A stretch of DNA of 64,000 bases, from assembly GCF_964204865.1 (NCBI RefSeq), contig NC_135254.1:13521001-13585000 (forward strand). The letters run 5' to 3'. Position numbers and translations under genes: made by a program. Positions within the stretch are counted from its first letter, which is position 1. The number at the start of each line of letters is the position of its first letter. Under the pieces are notes generated by a model that had not been told where the DNA came from, searched no databases, and was given only the letters and a program-made list of their open reading frames with translations. This DNA is from Styela clava (lineage: Eukaryota > Chordata > Ascidiacea > Stolidobranchia > Styelidae). Shown here piece after piece: positions 12,729-24,544 of the stretch.

Positions 12729-15700
12729 TTATGAATAAAGCAACAGACTAAGATTGAAGTGATCTTTCCAGATCTTTAGGAATAGTCTATAGTCTATACT
12801 TGTAGATTTCATTCCGGGTGATGCTGTCAGCCCACTGCTATTTAAAAAAATACGAACGACTGAGCCTTTGATGGTAACAAACGAACTGTGAGTGCGACCA
12901 AGAGTCCTCTCTGATTCCAATGTCTGAAATATAGTTACAATGCATATTATCAAAGTTTAAATACGAGGCGCATTTACCATCTTTCTGGATTTATAGAATC
13001 TGACAAAAAAAAGTAATGTTGAAACCGAAACTTTTGTTTTAATCAAGTCAGGAATGTGATCGTATATCAACATACCTTATTTCTATATACAACGACTTTC
13101 GCTATAACAATATTCATAACCGTGTAAGTTGCTGAAAATATAAAAATAAATTGAAGAGTGTAAAGCTTAATAAAACAAGCAAAACTTGAAATCCCCTGGG
13201 ATTTCAATTCAATTTGAAGTAGGTCTGTTGGCGGAATTGATATATATATAGTTTCGTTGAAAAAAATCTCTAGGGTCTATAATCTATATGCACAAAATAA
13301 TGAGGGTAATGCATTTGACATCATTCTGAGCATACGCTGCGCTAAAATTATATTTAGCGCTGCTCAATCCGATATTATCATTATTGATAATATAATGGGA
13401 AAACTTCGGCATTCCTGATAAAACGGAGATGATTGAAAATTCTGGAATGGAATATATTACCTACAACACAATGGCCGGCGGCAACAATGCCTCAAGCTTG
13501 GTATTCCAGCAATGCTGTATATCAAAAATACACAACGAGTTTTTAATTTAGTTTACCTGGTACCTGCGAGCAATTCCAATACCTTTGCGATGCAGATCCT
13601 CTACCTGAGTACAATTTATTACCAATGCTTACGACGTTACAATGTCCTAATAGCGAAGAGAACAACACGATTCACAAAGCTATCACCTGCTGAGTAGCGA
13701 GCAATTTGAGGAAAGTGCAGAGCAGATGCTAAAAAAAATTAGTAAGGACAGGCAATTGAAGGTTAGGCAATTAGAAAGCAGTTTGAAGAGAAGCTAAATG
13801 AGTTTTGGTTCCAGCATATCCATCGTTTTTGTCTAAATCTAAGAATAAGACAAGACATTAGGCTTGCACGTAATTGACAAAAATCAATTCCGTAATTACG
13901 GCAAAATCAATTACGTAATGACCCCGTAATTGCGATATTTTTCCACGCATTTAAACCTATCGTAACAACCAATTGAATCCACTTTTTTTCCGAATGGGAC
14001 ATTGAAGTTGGGTTTTCCTATTCTTGGCAGTACTACACGCCGGCGACAGATGTTAAAGACAACTATCAAGGAGTGAATTCAAATTAATTTTATTCTGATT
14101 TTTATCTTTTGTGTTAGCTTTGGTTTTTCTTTATCACCTTCGCAAATTAACCGTCCCATTTTTATGCGATCAATTTTATTTTATCACTACCGACACTGGT
14201 GTACGGATATTTATGGAAACGATAGTTTTTTAAAACCACCTGAGTACTGAATAAAAATTACGGGTTTCTAATTTATTAACCAACAACGATTTCCTCGCGA
14301 CGAAGACTTGTTTTTGCAGCGTTTTCTGCATTATTCGACATTACTGCCTTGTTAGCATTTTTATAATAATGATTATTGATGTCGACCCATTGACGATATT
14401 CCTATTACCATGCTTCATTTTACATTCAATCATTTCGCGGACTGAATGTTTGTAACATTATTTGCGATAAATTTAGATCAAATATTATTTATTTGCGTAT
14501 AATTTAAATACCGAACTTATATGACATGCCTTCTCCGAAAATACAAAGTTATATCGCAAAACAATGCATTTTGTGACATTTATTTTACACTCACAACATT
14601 TATTTGCTAACTCAAGTCGGCGATCCTATCGGCCAAGATTGACAAAAGTTTGGTCGAGTGCCGGTGGTATTCAAGTCGACGATAAATCAAAATAAGTTGC
14701 CGCATTTGGTAAGACAGTTAATCATATATGGCCGAAATATTGAGAGGAATTGTGAAAAACATCATGAGCAAGGCCAAGTTCGGAGTGATATATAACGATA
14801 AAACCGTTAACAGAACATCAAGATTTTGTAATAGAAAATGGATCTCGCACAGAATAAACACACAGGCTCATATTTATTTATATATGATAGCTTTTAAATT
14901 TTCAACGGTCCGCGAGGAATCCGTCGTTTTGGTTCATTACGCAATCTCTCTTTTGTCGTCATATTGCTATTTGATTAGCGCGACATTAATTATCACGGCG
15001 AGGTATTGGCGCGAGTGATCAATCGCTCTTTTCGCTTATTTGGTTCCAATTCGTCGCGAAAGCTCTTCGTTAAATTTCACAAGATAGTCGTGTTGAAAGG
15101 TTATGGATATTTTCCTGTTTATACCCCAAGTCTGAAATGAAACAGCCAAAAATAATATGATATTCCATGTTCATATATCAAGTGTTGATATTAACAATAA
15201 AGAATGGTTAAGCATTGCTAATCCACACTTGGTGGGGAATTCCCACTATTCAAACGCGTGACTATAAAATAGAATAAAATAGAAACGGAACATATATACC
15301 ATAAGTAACGGAAAACTGGAACAAGTAAATAATACATAAAAGTAAAATGGATACAAATGTTTGATAGACCATGTTTGATAGATTGATCTCCTGCGTTCAT
15401 TAGTCATTTCAACCGAAGAAGTTGAAACCGGGCGTGTTAGCGTCCATCTGTCTTAACACAATTCTCCCCCCTATCTACGGTTATATGTACATTGGCCATG
15501 GCCATGCTAGATAAGATGCGAGAGAAGTTGAAACCAGGTGTGTTGGCGTCAATCGGTCTCAACGCAATTCTATCCCTTATCTACGGTTAAGTTGCGGGGA
15601 AGTTAAAACCAAGTGTGTTGGCGTCAAACGGCCCTACTCAGTTCTTGCCCCATTAACTACGTTAATAATTTACATTGGCCACGCCAGATAAGTTGATAAT

Positions 15701-18700
15701 AGGTTAGTAAATGGCAACGCGTCATGCCTTCCTTCACCTACGTAACAAGAGAGAGAAAAACGGCTGCGAATACCGGAACTCTAACTTCTTCTACTTGTTG
15801 AGCTTTCATTTTCGCAATCGACGAAATTGACTGCTTTGAAGAAAGCTCGTTTCAATGCAATAATTACGACTTTACGTAATTCGTAACTTCCCTTCCGTAA
15901 CCGTAAATAATTACGTAATTCCGTAAATCCGTAAATTACGTGCAAGCCTACAAGACATAAGACAAATTTGACAGCCAAGTATTTGGGAATGAATCTTGGC
16001 GATTTTCAACTATTTCTGACTTATATAAATGTCGGACCTCCAGAAGTATGCGCACCAAGATGGCGCACAACGTGAAAATGCTATGTGTGTGCCGGTTAGG
16101 ATTCAGGTTGTACGACATATTGGTGCGCATACTTCTGGAGCACCTAAATGTATTATGTATCTGACTGACCATCTGCATTAGTATTTTACGCCACGTTATG
16201 AATATTCAAATGCAATTTTATTCAAGTTGGGAATTAATGTTTGTTGTTACATTTCAAAATTAATAGGGTGTGTTTGAAATTTTAGGAGGGCAGGTTTTCG
16301 CCCCCTATAAGGGTATGGAAATCACTGATCTCAGTTGAAAAAAGTCATGCCTTCAAATATGACATTTTCTGTCTCAACATATTGGCTGCAGGGTGCTCCC
16401 GAAGTATGCGAACCAAGACTGCGGACATCGGAACGTAACATGGGTACCAGGTTAGGGTTAGGCGATAATTTTTTTCCAATTTTCCTTATTTTAGTCCTAT
16501 TATCAGTTCGAAGACTAGCCAAGAGCCTCACGTAGTATTTATACCTAAAATTATGGCCCAACCCTAACCTAGTACACATATTACTCCACCACTTATAATG
16601 CCACAAGATCAGTAACAAAAAAACACTATTTGTTGTACCTGCAGCTACTGGAAAACCTGTGTTGAATAAAAGTGCGGCCCGCAGGTTTCAACCAGTTATT
16701 CGTATCTGGCCCTCTTGCAACAAAGGCTGTATAGAAAGATTTTTCTAGGACCGACGGTCGTTGACACATACATACTATGGTTGGTATTTGGTCAACTTCA
16801 TTTCTTACGTTTATTATCAAGCAAGTATAGGCCCGTATTCAGTAATAACTTCAAATTCAAGAAAAGCCATGAAGAGTTGGAGTGGCGACTTGATACAATG
16901 TCATAATATCAAAATCGTACATAAGACCTGTGTTCTGCTTTCAGGAAAGACCCCAGATGCGCTTACATCAAGTTCGTTATGAACTGTTACAATATTCAAT
17001 TAAAGATGTCAAACAATAAAACAAAAATCTAGTTCTGAGTTTAACCCGATCAAAATCTACTAGTTGTTCCCAACTCAGAATTGCTTCCGTCAAAATATCT
17101 CCAATAAAATGTATCTAAAGTCTAATAATATATAAAATCATAATGTTTCACTCCCAACGTACAAGTCATTGAAAACCGACATCTGAGATTTTGAAATTTT
17201 ATTATGAAAAATATATATATATACAATATATAATAAAAACAACAAAATAAGTTGAATTGTCATTTGTCCTTGTCAGTGTCTGAAAAATATAATAAAATTA
17301 TTTTCTAATTTGATAAAATGTCAAAATCAACTTCACTTTAAAAAATATATAAGACGTACACAATTTTATTGTAATAAAAGATTGGTAACTACAGTCAAAT
17401 CTTTGAAATCAAATACATCAAATTGATGTATATAAATATATATATATATATATTACGTCAACGTACCCGATTCTTTCCCAACGGGGTTTGCGACGACATA
17501 GTTCATAGCCGCTTGAATTGCTGAGAATAGAAAAATGCGTTGAAGCCTCTTTGGGGCAAAAAAAATATCGTAACTGATATAAATCTAGTGAATCATAATT
17601 TTTAAATTTGAACTTTTTTTAGATCAGCTACAACAAATAATTATTTTGTGAAGACTATCAACCCTGATACTTGTTGAAACAATGCCTTCGAAGTCATTTT
17701 ATTTAAACTATACAATATTTATTATCCATTTGACGGCATAGTTTAATGTTATTGATATGCACGGATGTGATATATATCAGTTGAATATTACTGAAAATAT
17801 TTATATATTTCTGAATTGAAATTCTGGATTGATATACAAAGATCAATTGCATAAGATAATTAATTACCTTCGTCGACAATGACTTTCGCCTTTTCTTGCA
17901 GCAGTATGTCTGAAAACAACAAAAATTAAACCAATGGAGTATTTTTTCAATTGGTACGATCGTCATGTTTGAATTAATATAGAGTTGTAAGTTTTGAATG
18001 TAGTTTCTGGAAAAAGCTAGCCACGAAAATATCTGTTGCTGGGTGCATTTGATTATATTAATATATTTACCCTTTTCATCAACAGTCAGCATGAAGTCCT
18101 TTTTGGCAAGGTATAAAGCTGTAAACAAACACAAGGTAACTTGTATAAAAATCAGTTTGTCGTAATGCTTGGCTCTGTTTTACTAATATTACAGATTGTC
18201 CTGAGGCGTAACATAACTACTTTGAACAAAAAATCTCGTGATGTAACAAAAAAGGCTGTCAATTTAACAAACTACTGTTGTTTTTACACCTTGCACGACG
18301 CAATCCCTTGGTTAATGTCACAATATATATACAAAATAGCATTTAAAACCGAATTGCAAATCTTTATTTAAAAACTCACCAGTTTGTACTAAATTCTGGG
18401 CTTCAAGCTCCAGAAGAAAGTCGCCTGTAATTAATTTCATAATGTTGAGCTAACTTGTAGTAAACATCATATGTTAATAAATTTAGACTTTGCCATCAAT
18501 ATTAGATTTTGATTTTTACTGTGATAAAAATTTAATAATGATGAGAATTCAAGATAAATTGTTTAGGACGTGCTCTGTTCTACTATAATTTTTTATTTCG
18601 TTATATATATATCAATATCAAACCTCCAGTCTGAAGAACTCTTGTTACGGGACCTGGTGGTGCTTTCTCAACTGATTCTGAATACCAGAAACAAAAAGAA

Positions 18701-20405
18701 AATCAAAGTGCTAAATGTAAATTACGAGATTAGTTGGCGACATGTACAACTTTTTCTGTGGCCAAAACCCCTCTACATCTTTGTCAAACGATGTCAAACA
18801 TATTTTTGAACCCCCAAATTGGAAATTATTCAAGCTTTTTTATTGATGAATTTAGTTTAGCTGAAAGTTTTTTCGATTTCCAGTGCCTTTACTTTCAATT
18901 CGAGCTGGAGTAAACGTAGATAATTTTTATATGAATACCTATAATGACATCTGCTTTCTTATCCTCAATATTTGCATCCTTGGAAGAAGTATTCAATAAT
19001 TCTAGAAACATAGGTGTTTGATTTCAATTAGCAAAACTTCCTTATTGATTAAACCACACCTCAACAATAAATATATTGATCAAATACCCTATTAAGTTTG
19101 CCGGTACTCCTGAAGTATGCGCACCAAGATGTCGCATAACCTGAACCTTAACCTGGTACACAACCTGAGTTCAGGTTGTGCGCCATCTTGGTGCGCATAA
19201 TTCAGGAGGTCCGGTTTGCCACTATTATTACACTCTGTACACTGTGAAAAGTTCTTTTTGTTTTGCAAGTATTAGGTTTTCTTTTACATATATATATATA
19301 TATTCATAGTTCTTACGATCTACCCAATATTTATGGATAGGCAATCAAACGCGAGCCTCTGGAATGTTTCATTGGGCATCCGTTCCACCAAAAGATTGTC
19401 TACCACTGCCCTAATATATATACCTGCAACATGTCTCATTCTAAATACTTATACTCCACATACGCATACCTTCCGTGATATTTTTTCCGACACCTCCCTT
19501 GGTTAGAACCTGGCATTCTGTAATTCGATACATTCGAATAAATAAAGTTACGCAAATATTAAATTTGCTAAATACAATGTGATAGTAATAATATTCTCAC
19601 TCTTTAAAACACTTTCAAACTACTTCTAGTTTTCAGTGAATTTTACTATACTTTTTTTGGTACTCCCGAAGTATGTGAACCAAGATAGCGGACATCGGAA
19701 CGTAGTATGTGTACCAGGTTAGGGTTAGGCAATTATTTTATTCCAATTTTCTTTATTTCAGTTCTATTACGAGTTCGGGGACTAGCCGAGTGACTTCCGT
19801 AGTATTTGTACCTGAAATTATGGCCTAACCTCAATCGGGTACACATACTACGTTCCGGTGTCCGCCATCTTGGTTCATATACTTCAGGAGTACCCTATTT
19901 TTATTTAGGGGAAAAATCCCTAATGTCAGATAACTTGCAGCAGTTGTAATGAGTAAATAATGAGGTAAGCAGATATGGGTAAAAAGCAGTTTCCGGGCAT
20001 ATGTGAAAGGATTACGTGGGTGCCGGAAATGAGATTGGAGGGAGTGAGATGTGAAAAAGGCGGGATTAGTTAAGTGGAGTTGGACAAGGGGTTTCAGAAT
20101 ATAGGTAGAGGGTTGACAGAACATTATAAATATTTTACTCACCCGCTGGGTCCTCTCCTCTTCTCCTTGTTTTAGATTTCTAAATGGATTGAATTAAATG
20201 TATCGATAAAAACATCAATAAAAAATTATATTTGCATTTAAACCCTCATTGTAATATAATTCGAATAGTTTTATTTGCTTATAATTGAATTAGGCAATCG
20301 AAGTCTACATGCCTCTTGACTGTATACTTTGTAAAAAAACTTACTTTCGGAAAAATACATGTCAAACAAAACACCATCTGCACGAAGGTTTTGAAATTCT
20401 TCCAT
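12729..20405 (-). CDS. Unrecognised protein encoded by a chain of phase-1 micro-exons
   Basis: I do not recognise this protein. Ten exons join without a stop into 221 residues: 20345-20405 (from the ATG), 19470-19517 (48 nt), 18939-19001 (63), 18624-18677 (54), 18380-18424 (45), 18071-18118 (48), 17868-17909 (42), 17467-17520 (54), 13076-13131 (56) and 12729-12923. Each has an AG acceptor and GT donor. The seven exons from 19517 to 17467 are multiples of three, enter and leave in phase 1, and mostly rejoin through a G-started codon. Exon peptides are short and loosely alike at their ends, for example ILLQEKAKVIVDE, LYLAKKDFMLTVDEK and DFLLELEAQNLVQT. The last exon gives 64 residues ending DHFNLSLLLYS. 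No signal peptide or known domain is visible. The first exon begins 2 nt before the ATG, just after an AG acceptor, so an upstream exon is possible. The exon chain is inferred; RNA evidence would decide it. Confidence 0.6.
13470..13850. mobile_element. Fragment of an older repeat family (left part)
   Basis: This stretch resembles 27070-27140 joined to 28861-28930 (CCTTTGCG, TACCTGAGT, GCGTTACAATG-like text). It therefore belongs to the family of the outer element at 26957-29045. Here it lacks the 1.7-kb insert found at 27142-28860. A further piece of the family lies at about 16660-16740. Confidence 0.5.
13859..15950. mobile_element. Non-autonomous hAT-like element, 2.1 kb
   Basis: The left end TAGGCTTGCACGTAATT is the inverse of the right end AATTACGTGCAAGCCTA. 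A perfect 8-bp duplication, caagacat, flanks it at 13851-13858 and 15951-15958. No transposase frame remains. It lies in the long intron between the last two short exons of the micro-exon gene. A diverged relative sits at about 27443-28551. Confidence 0.9.
16034..16144. mobile_element. Short inverted-repeat MITE (copy 2)
   Basis: This 111-bp, nearly palindromic element starts GGACCTCCAGAAGTATGCGC, with the reverse at its right end. Flanks taaatgtc and taaatgta match at 7 of 8 bases. Confidence 0.8.
16391..16590. mobile_element. Short inverted-repeat MITE (copy 3)
   Basis: It starts GGTGCTCCCGAAGTATGCG and includes CAGGTTAGGGTTAGG and CCCAACCCTAACCT. The right end is decayed, and no clear duplication is seen. 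Confidence 0.7.
19103..19212. mobile_element. Short inverted-repeat MITE (copy 4)
   Basis: This 110-bp palindromic copy starts GGTACTCCTGAAGTATGCGC and ends GCGCATAATTCAGGAGGTCC. Flanks agtttgcc and ggtttgcc match at 7 of 8 bases. It lies in an intron of the micro-exon gene. Confidence 0.8.
19659..19894. mobile_element. Short inverted-repeat MITE (copy 5)
   Basis: The 236-bp copy starts GGTACTCCCGAAGTATGTG and ends ATACTTCAGGAGTACC. Inside are CAGGTTAGGGTTAGG and a diverged complementary counterpart, CCTAACCTCAATCGGG. The flanks match only partly. Confidence 0.75.
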
Positions 20406-20407
20406 TT

Positions 20408-21596
20408 CTAGAAAATAAAATGGACAATATTTGTTGGTGTATTTACAATGTTTTAATGTAAATAAATACCGCAAACTAATACAAGTGTATATTGTCAATT
20501 CTATAATTAATAATAACTTAATTAGTATATTTGTTCAGCACGTCCAACTGCGTAGTATATTCGACGTCTTAAAATTAATAATAAAATTGTTCTAACAGCA
20601 AAATGAAACTTGAAATTATGATTAAAATTGATTAAATTTGAGTTTGAAGTATAGATTTATAGTTTGTTTGTAAGGTAAGTTTAATCAATGACATATAACA
20701 TACATTGTTGTTATATGTCATTGGTTTAATTAGGAACTAGTCTATTCCCTGCTCTATGTTATGTTATAGTTCACCTTTCCGCCTCTTTTATTCTTCTCTC
20801 CTTTTTCGGTATTTATTTCCATTTTTGATCAAGATTATACGTTTGAAACGATTCATGAACAATATGCTGAATTTCAATTTCGCTTCATTTTTGAGTATAT
20901 TTTAACCGTATTATGGCGTCATAAAAGCTGCGATATTTTTATACCATGGCGAATACGAATGCCTAAACCTCTCTTGAACACAGACAAAAATTCACTATAA
21001 TATATATAAAAAATAGGCGCTGTGAGTTTTTCATGTGCCTGCTCTTGGTTTGGCTTCCCATACCCTGATCCTCTCATGATGTATATATTTACGGATGTAC
21101 CGTGCCCATAAGCCACCACCAGGAGATTTCTAAACTAGTCAATAGAATATTGGGTCACGTGATCCATTCTTCCGCTGTTTGCAGGCCTTTCTCTATTTTT
21201 TACCGTCTGCGTTGATTTGTTCAGTTCCGCAATGGCAGCAGAATGGTGGGGTATTCTTTATTTATGAATTAGTAAAATGTGCTTCACTGAAAACAAATAT
21301 GATTTCATTTGCAAAGATCAGAAGCAAGATCCTAGAAACTTATTTTGGCTTACGCTCACGTCAGGATTTTGGGGTTTGTTATTATTTGTAGTTGCCATTT
21401 ACGGTACCGGTACGGTACCGGTACCGGTACCGGTATCAGTTTTTGCAGTTTTGTGCTGCAGTGTTTAGGTCTCTAAGTCAGTAGGTGTTGCGATGATGAC
21501 ATTGACATAACAACGCTGTACCAGTATTTGTGCTGTATAATGAAATTAGAACGACCTATCCTGTCTGCCTGTAACTACTGAACTAGTCCAGTACGG
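20408..21596. other. Region between the micro-exon gene and a TA-flanked element
   Basis: I see no supported gene. A short run of GGTACC units occurs at about 21401-21436. Any further 5' exon or promoter of the micro-exon gene would lie here, but I could not identify one. Confidence 0.4.
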
Positions 21597-21598
21597 TA

Positions 21599-23052
21599 CC
21601 GTAAAAGCGCCTAACTTCGGACAAAATTACTATACTTTCGTCAATAACTCGGCCATTTATTGTCCAAACGGTGCCAAAATTGCTCGGTAAAACATTCGTG
21701 CGGTAATTTACATTCCCTGCAAATTTCGGTTCAATTGGACTATTTTTACTATTGAAATAATCGATATTTCTTGCCATCTGACCGTTATCCTTCACTGCCC
21801 TAACTTCGGACAGTCATTTTCTTCACTGCGTAACCGCGACGCACAGAGAGAAAGAGGCTTCCTATGCGGATAACGTAATCACGTCGTTGCGTGAAGATAA
21901 GACGCTCGATCGTCATCGTAACATTGACGTCACGACGAAAATGCATTATTTGAAACTTCCGTCGTCCTATGTTTACATCTTTCGTTCGTTATTTTCGATA
22001 CTTCCGATGAGTATAATAACACGTTAGTCATTTTAATCAGGAAATGCATACGAAATATATCTGATGCGGCCCGTTTCAATCCACAATTAAGTATTTTAAC
22101 GGGCTTCTATCGAAGTCTTTGAAGTATTAAATATTCTCGACAGATAGCTTTTTTTATTCCGCGCGGTTATCTTTATAAATGATAATTTATATCTAACACA
22201 AGGTAAATCCGATTGTAAAGTTTAATTTAAAATTCAACTTAATCTTGTAAACATGTAGGTCCCGTTTATTTGTTGGAGATTAAATTTATTTTTAATTTCG
22301 AGTGAATAAAATTCACCCAGGCCGTATTCAATACCTGTCATTTCGACTACTAATCATAAAATAATGGTTAAGTGCAGTGCACTGTGCCATATGGACGTTG
22401 GAATTATCATAGTTTTATATATTCGATTTTTAACGTCATCGATTAAGTGTGACATGTATTTTCATTAATGTAATTTTGGCATATATTCATACATGACCGA
22501 ACAAAATACAAAAATATTACGTTGGAACGCCGTCTTTATCTTAACGGAAATTGTCATATTGGCTCCGTTGTGTCTGGCGTCAAAATTCATTTCCGCGACG
22601 CAGTGTGACGTCGTTTCGGAAGTGAGCGAAAAATAATCTACGTGATGTTGACGTAATTTTTGACGCTGCGTGAAATCTTAATATTCTTACGGAATTTATA
22701 ATTCAGAATTTTAGGTTTTATTTAAATCTCGTACGACATCTTGCGATCACTCAAATAAATTATATACATTGTTGTCGCCCTCTACCGAATGATGGTATTT
22801 TGACGACGATAGCTTCAGTAGGAGCGACGCTCTGCGCCGTTAAATGCCGGGCAGTCAATTTTCGGCAAAATTTCCGTTTTTCTACCAAAAAAATAATTAT
22901 GCAACATTAAAAAAGATGAGAATAGATGTCGATATAACAGCGCAACCTATAATAATTAAAATTAGCAATATACGGCGCGTTTTAGCCAAGATATGGCCGT
23001 TCAAAAATTTTGTCCGAAGTTAGGGACTGTCCGAAGTTAGGCGCTTTTACGG
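21599..23052. mobile_element. TA-flanked inverted-repeat element, 1.45 kb
   Basis: The left end CCGTAAAAGCGCCTAACTTC is repeated inverted at the right end, ending GGCGCTTTTACGG. TA lies on both sides. The motif CTAACTTCGGACA recurs inside. Such ends with TA flanks fit a Tc1/mariner-like or other TA-targeting non-autonomous element. No transposase frame is present. Confidence 0.75.
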
Positions 23053-23682
23053 TAGTCTACCTACCTGTCTAATTTTGATGTTAATTAGTCGAACCTACCA
23101 ACATTAAAATGTTTAATTTTGTTTAATTAACGTAACTCATGGTTGCGTCGACATACGAAAAAATGAAAGCATCACCATAAAAAACTGTGGCAATCTGCGG
23201 AGATAAATTTTGTGATAAACTGCTCTATTATAATTAATTTTTATTTATATTTCCATACTCATTAAAAACAGAAGAATTAAAACTCTTAAATACCTCGACA
23301 ATCTGTGGACATAAAATGTGCGGAAAACTGCCCGATTATAATTAATTTTTTAATTGTATTTTCGTACTCACAGAAGTGGTTTGTGGTTTATCGAACGGAT
23401 GGTACTTTTTATAATAAAAATCAAGCAGTAATACATCTCTCGAATAGAGTATAGATTTATTTTCTCATTGCATCTCATAAAATTCATTTGCATATTTTCG
23501 GCGCCATTGAACTCTTTGCACTTAGCATCAACTTTTCTGCGTTTTGTTGCCATTTGCCTAATTATAATTAAATTATATGCTCAATAAACGAGTAATTGTG
23601 AATTATATAATTGGTAGGTTATAATATAAAGAATATATTCGTCAAAACGGATGTTTTGTTACGGTACCATAATTTAGTGAAG

Positions 23683-23751
23683 CGTCGCGGGCCGGATTAT
23701 AGTGCTCCGTGGGCCGGATCCGGCCCGCGGGCCGTAGGTTGCCGACCCCTG
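23683..23751. mobile_element. Right end of a hAT-like element (left end not found)
   Basis: The GC-rich end GGCCGTAGGTTGCCGACCCCTG is typical of many hAT-derived elements. No matching left CAGGGGTCGGCAACC was seen in the window, so it is probably truncated. It lies just upstream of the NDFIP exon. Confidence 0.5.
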
Positions 23752-23851
23752 TAGTAGTGTTTCATAGTGTATTTTAAATTGTCCACTAAATTTGCATTCG
23801 CTTTTCTTTTCTACAGGGTATTCAAATACTCCATTAGTGTTTAACAATAAA

Positions 23852-24544
23852 ATGACTAGGGAATTGTCTTCCTCTCCAAGATATACACCTTTACCATCGG
23901 CACCCGATGATGAACCTGTCAATGAATCATTAGATCAACCACCCAGCTACAGTGATGTAGCATCAACATCAAGAAATGCTCCAGAACAAGATGAAACCAC
24001 AGAGGACGCTACTTCTGACCTGCCCAAATGGACTGGAGAAGCTACTTTTGTTCCTCCATCATATAAAGCTGCGACTACTTTGCCATCATACAAGGATGTA
24101 GAAGAACAAAAAGAAGATGAGGCACGATTTAAGCTGATCGACGAAATGTTCCATTTGTCAGATTCCATGCATTCAAATGAACCACGATTGAATGGAATTG
24201 AAATTGGCACTGATTGTCTCTTCATCTTCGCATTTTTGGTTGCATTTCTCTTTAACTGGATCGGATTGTTTGTTGGTTACTTGATTATGTATAATTTAGC
24301 TGGTAGATATGGATCAATGTCTGGATTTGGCATGTCTATGATAAAATGGTTGACCTACATTAAATACTCTGACTGCTGTAATAATTACTTCATTAGTCAA
24401 CATGAATACATCTGGTGGTCATTTGTATTCATCTCATTTGTGCTCATGATGAAAGGTATGGTGTGTTGGATGAGTGTTCGTAGACTCCGCTATTCGGGAC
24501 AGGATTGTGATGAAGAAAATGCACGAGTTGTTGTAATAGAATAA
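23852..24544 (+). CDS. NDFIP: Nedd4-family-interacting protein (NDFIP1/2-like), single exon
   Basis: NDFIP proteins are Golgi and endosomal membrane adaptors that recruit and activate Nedd4-type HECT ubiquitin ligases. The 230-residue product carries the expected motifs: PPSY at 30-33, PPSY at 68-71 and LPSY at 77-80, which bind WW domains. Three hydrophobic segments follow (about residues 123-145, 155-175 and 190-213), including LVAFLFNWIGLFVGYLI and AGRYGSMSGFGMSMIKW, close to vertebrate NDFIP1. The coding region has no intron, whereas vertebrate genes have several. An AG acceptor at 23815-23816, preceded by pyrimidines, lies 35 nt before the ATG and suggests a 5'UTR exon or trans-splicing. 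Whether it is the orthologue of NDFIP1 or NDFIP2 cannot be told. Candidate AATAAA signals lie at 25059-25064 and 25252-25257. Confidence 0.92.
   Translation: MTRELSSSPRYTPLPSAPDDEPVNESLDQPPSYSDVASTSRNAPEQDETTEDATSDLPKWTGEATFVPPSYKAATTLPSYKDVEEQKEDEARFKLIDEMFHLSDSMHSNEPRLNGIEIGTDCLFIFAFLVAFLFNWIGLFVGYLIMYNLAGRYGSMSGFGMSMIKWLTYIKYSDCCNNYFISQHEYIWWSFVFISFVLMMKGMVCWMSVRRLRYSGQDCDEENARVVVIE

Noticed and set aside
20147..20184. Possible 37-nt exon of the micro-exon gene (minus strand, reading KSKTRRRGEDPAG)
   Set aside because: It has an acceptor and donor, but after the preceding exon it hits a stop in the required phase. Leaving it out keeps the frame through to the end.
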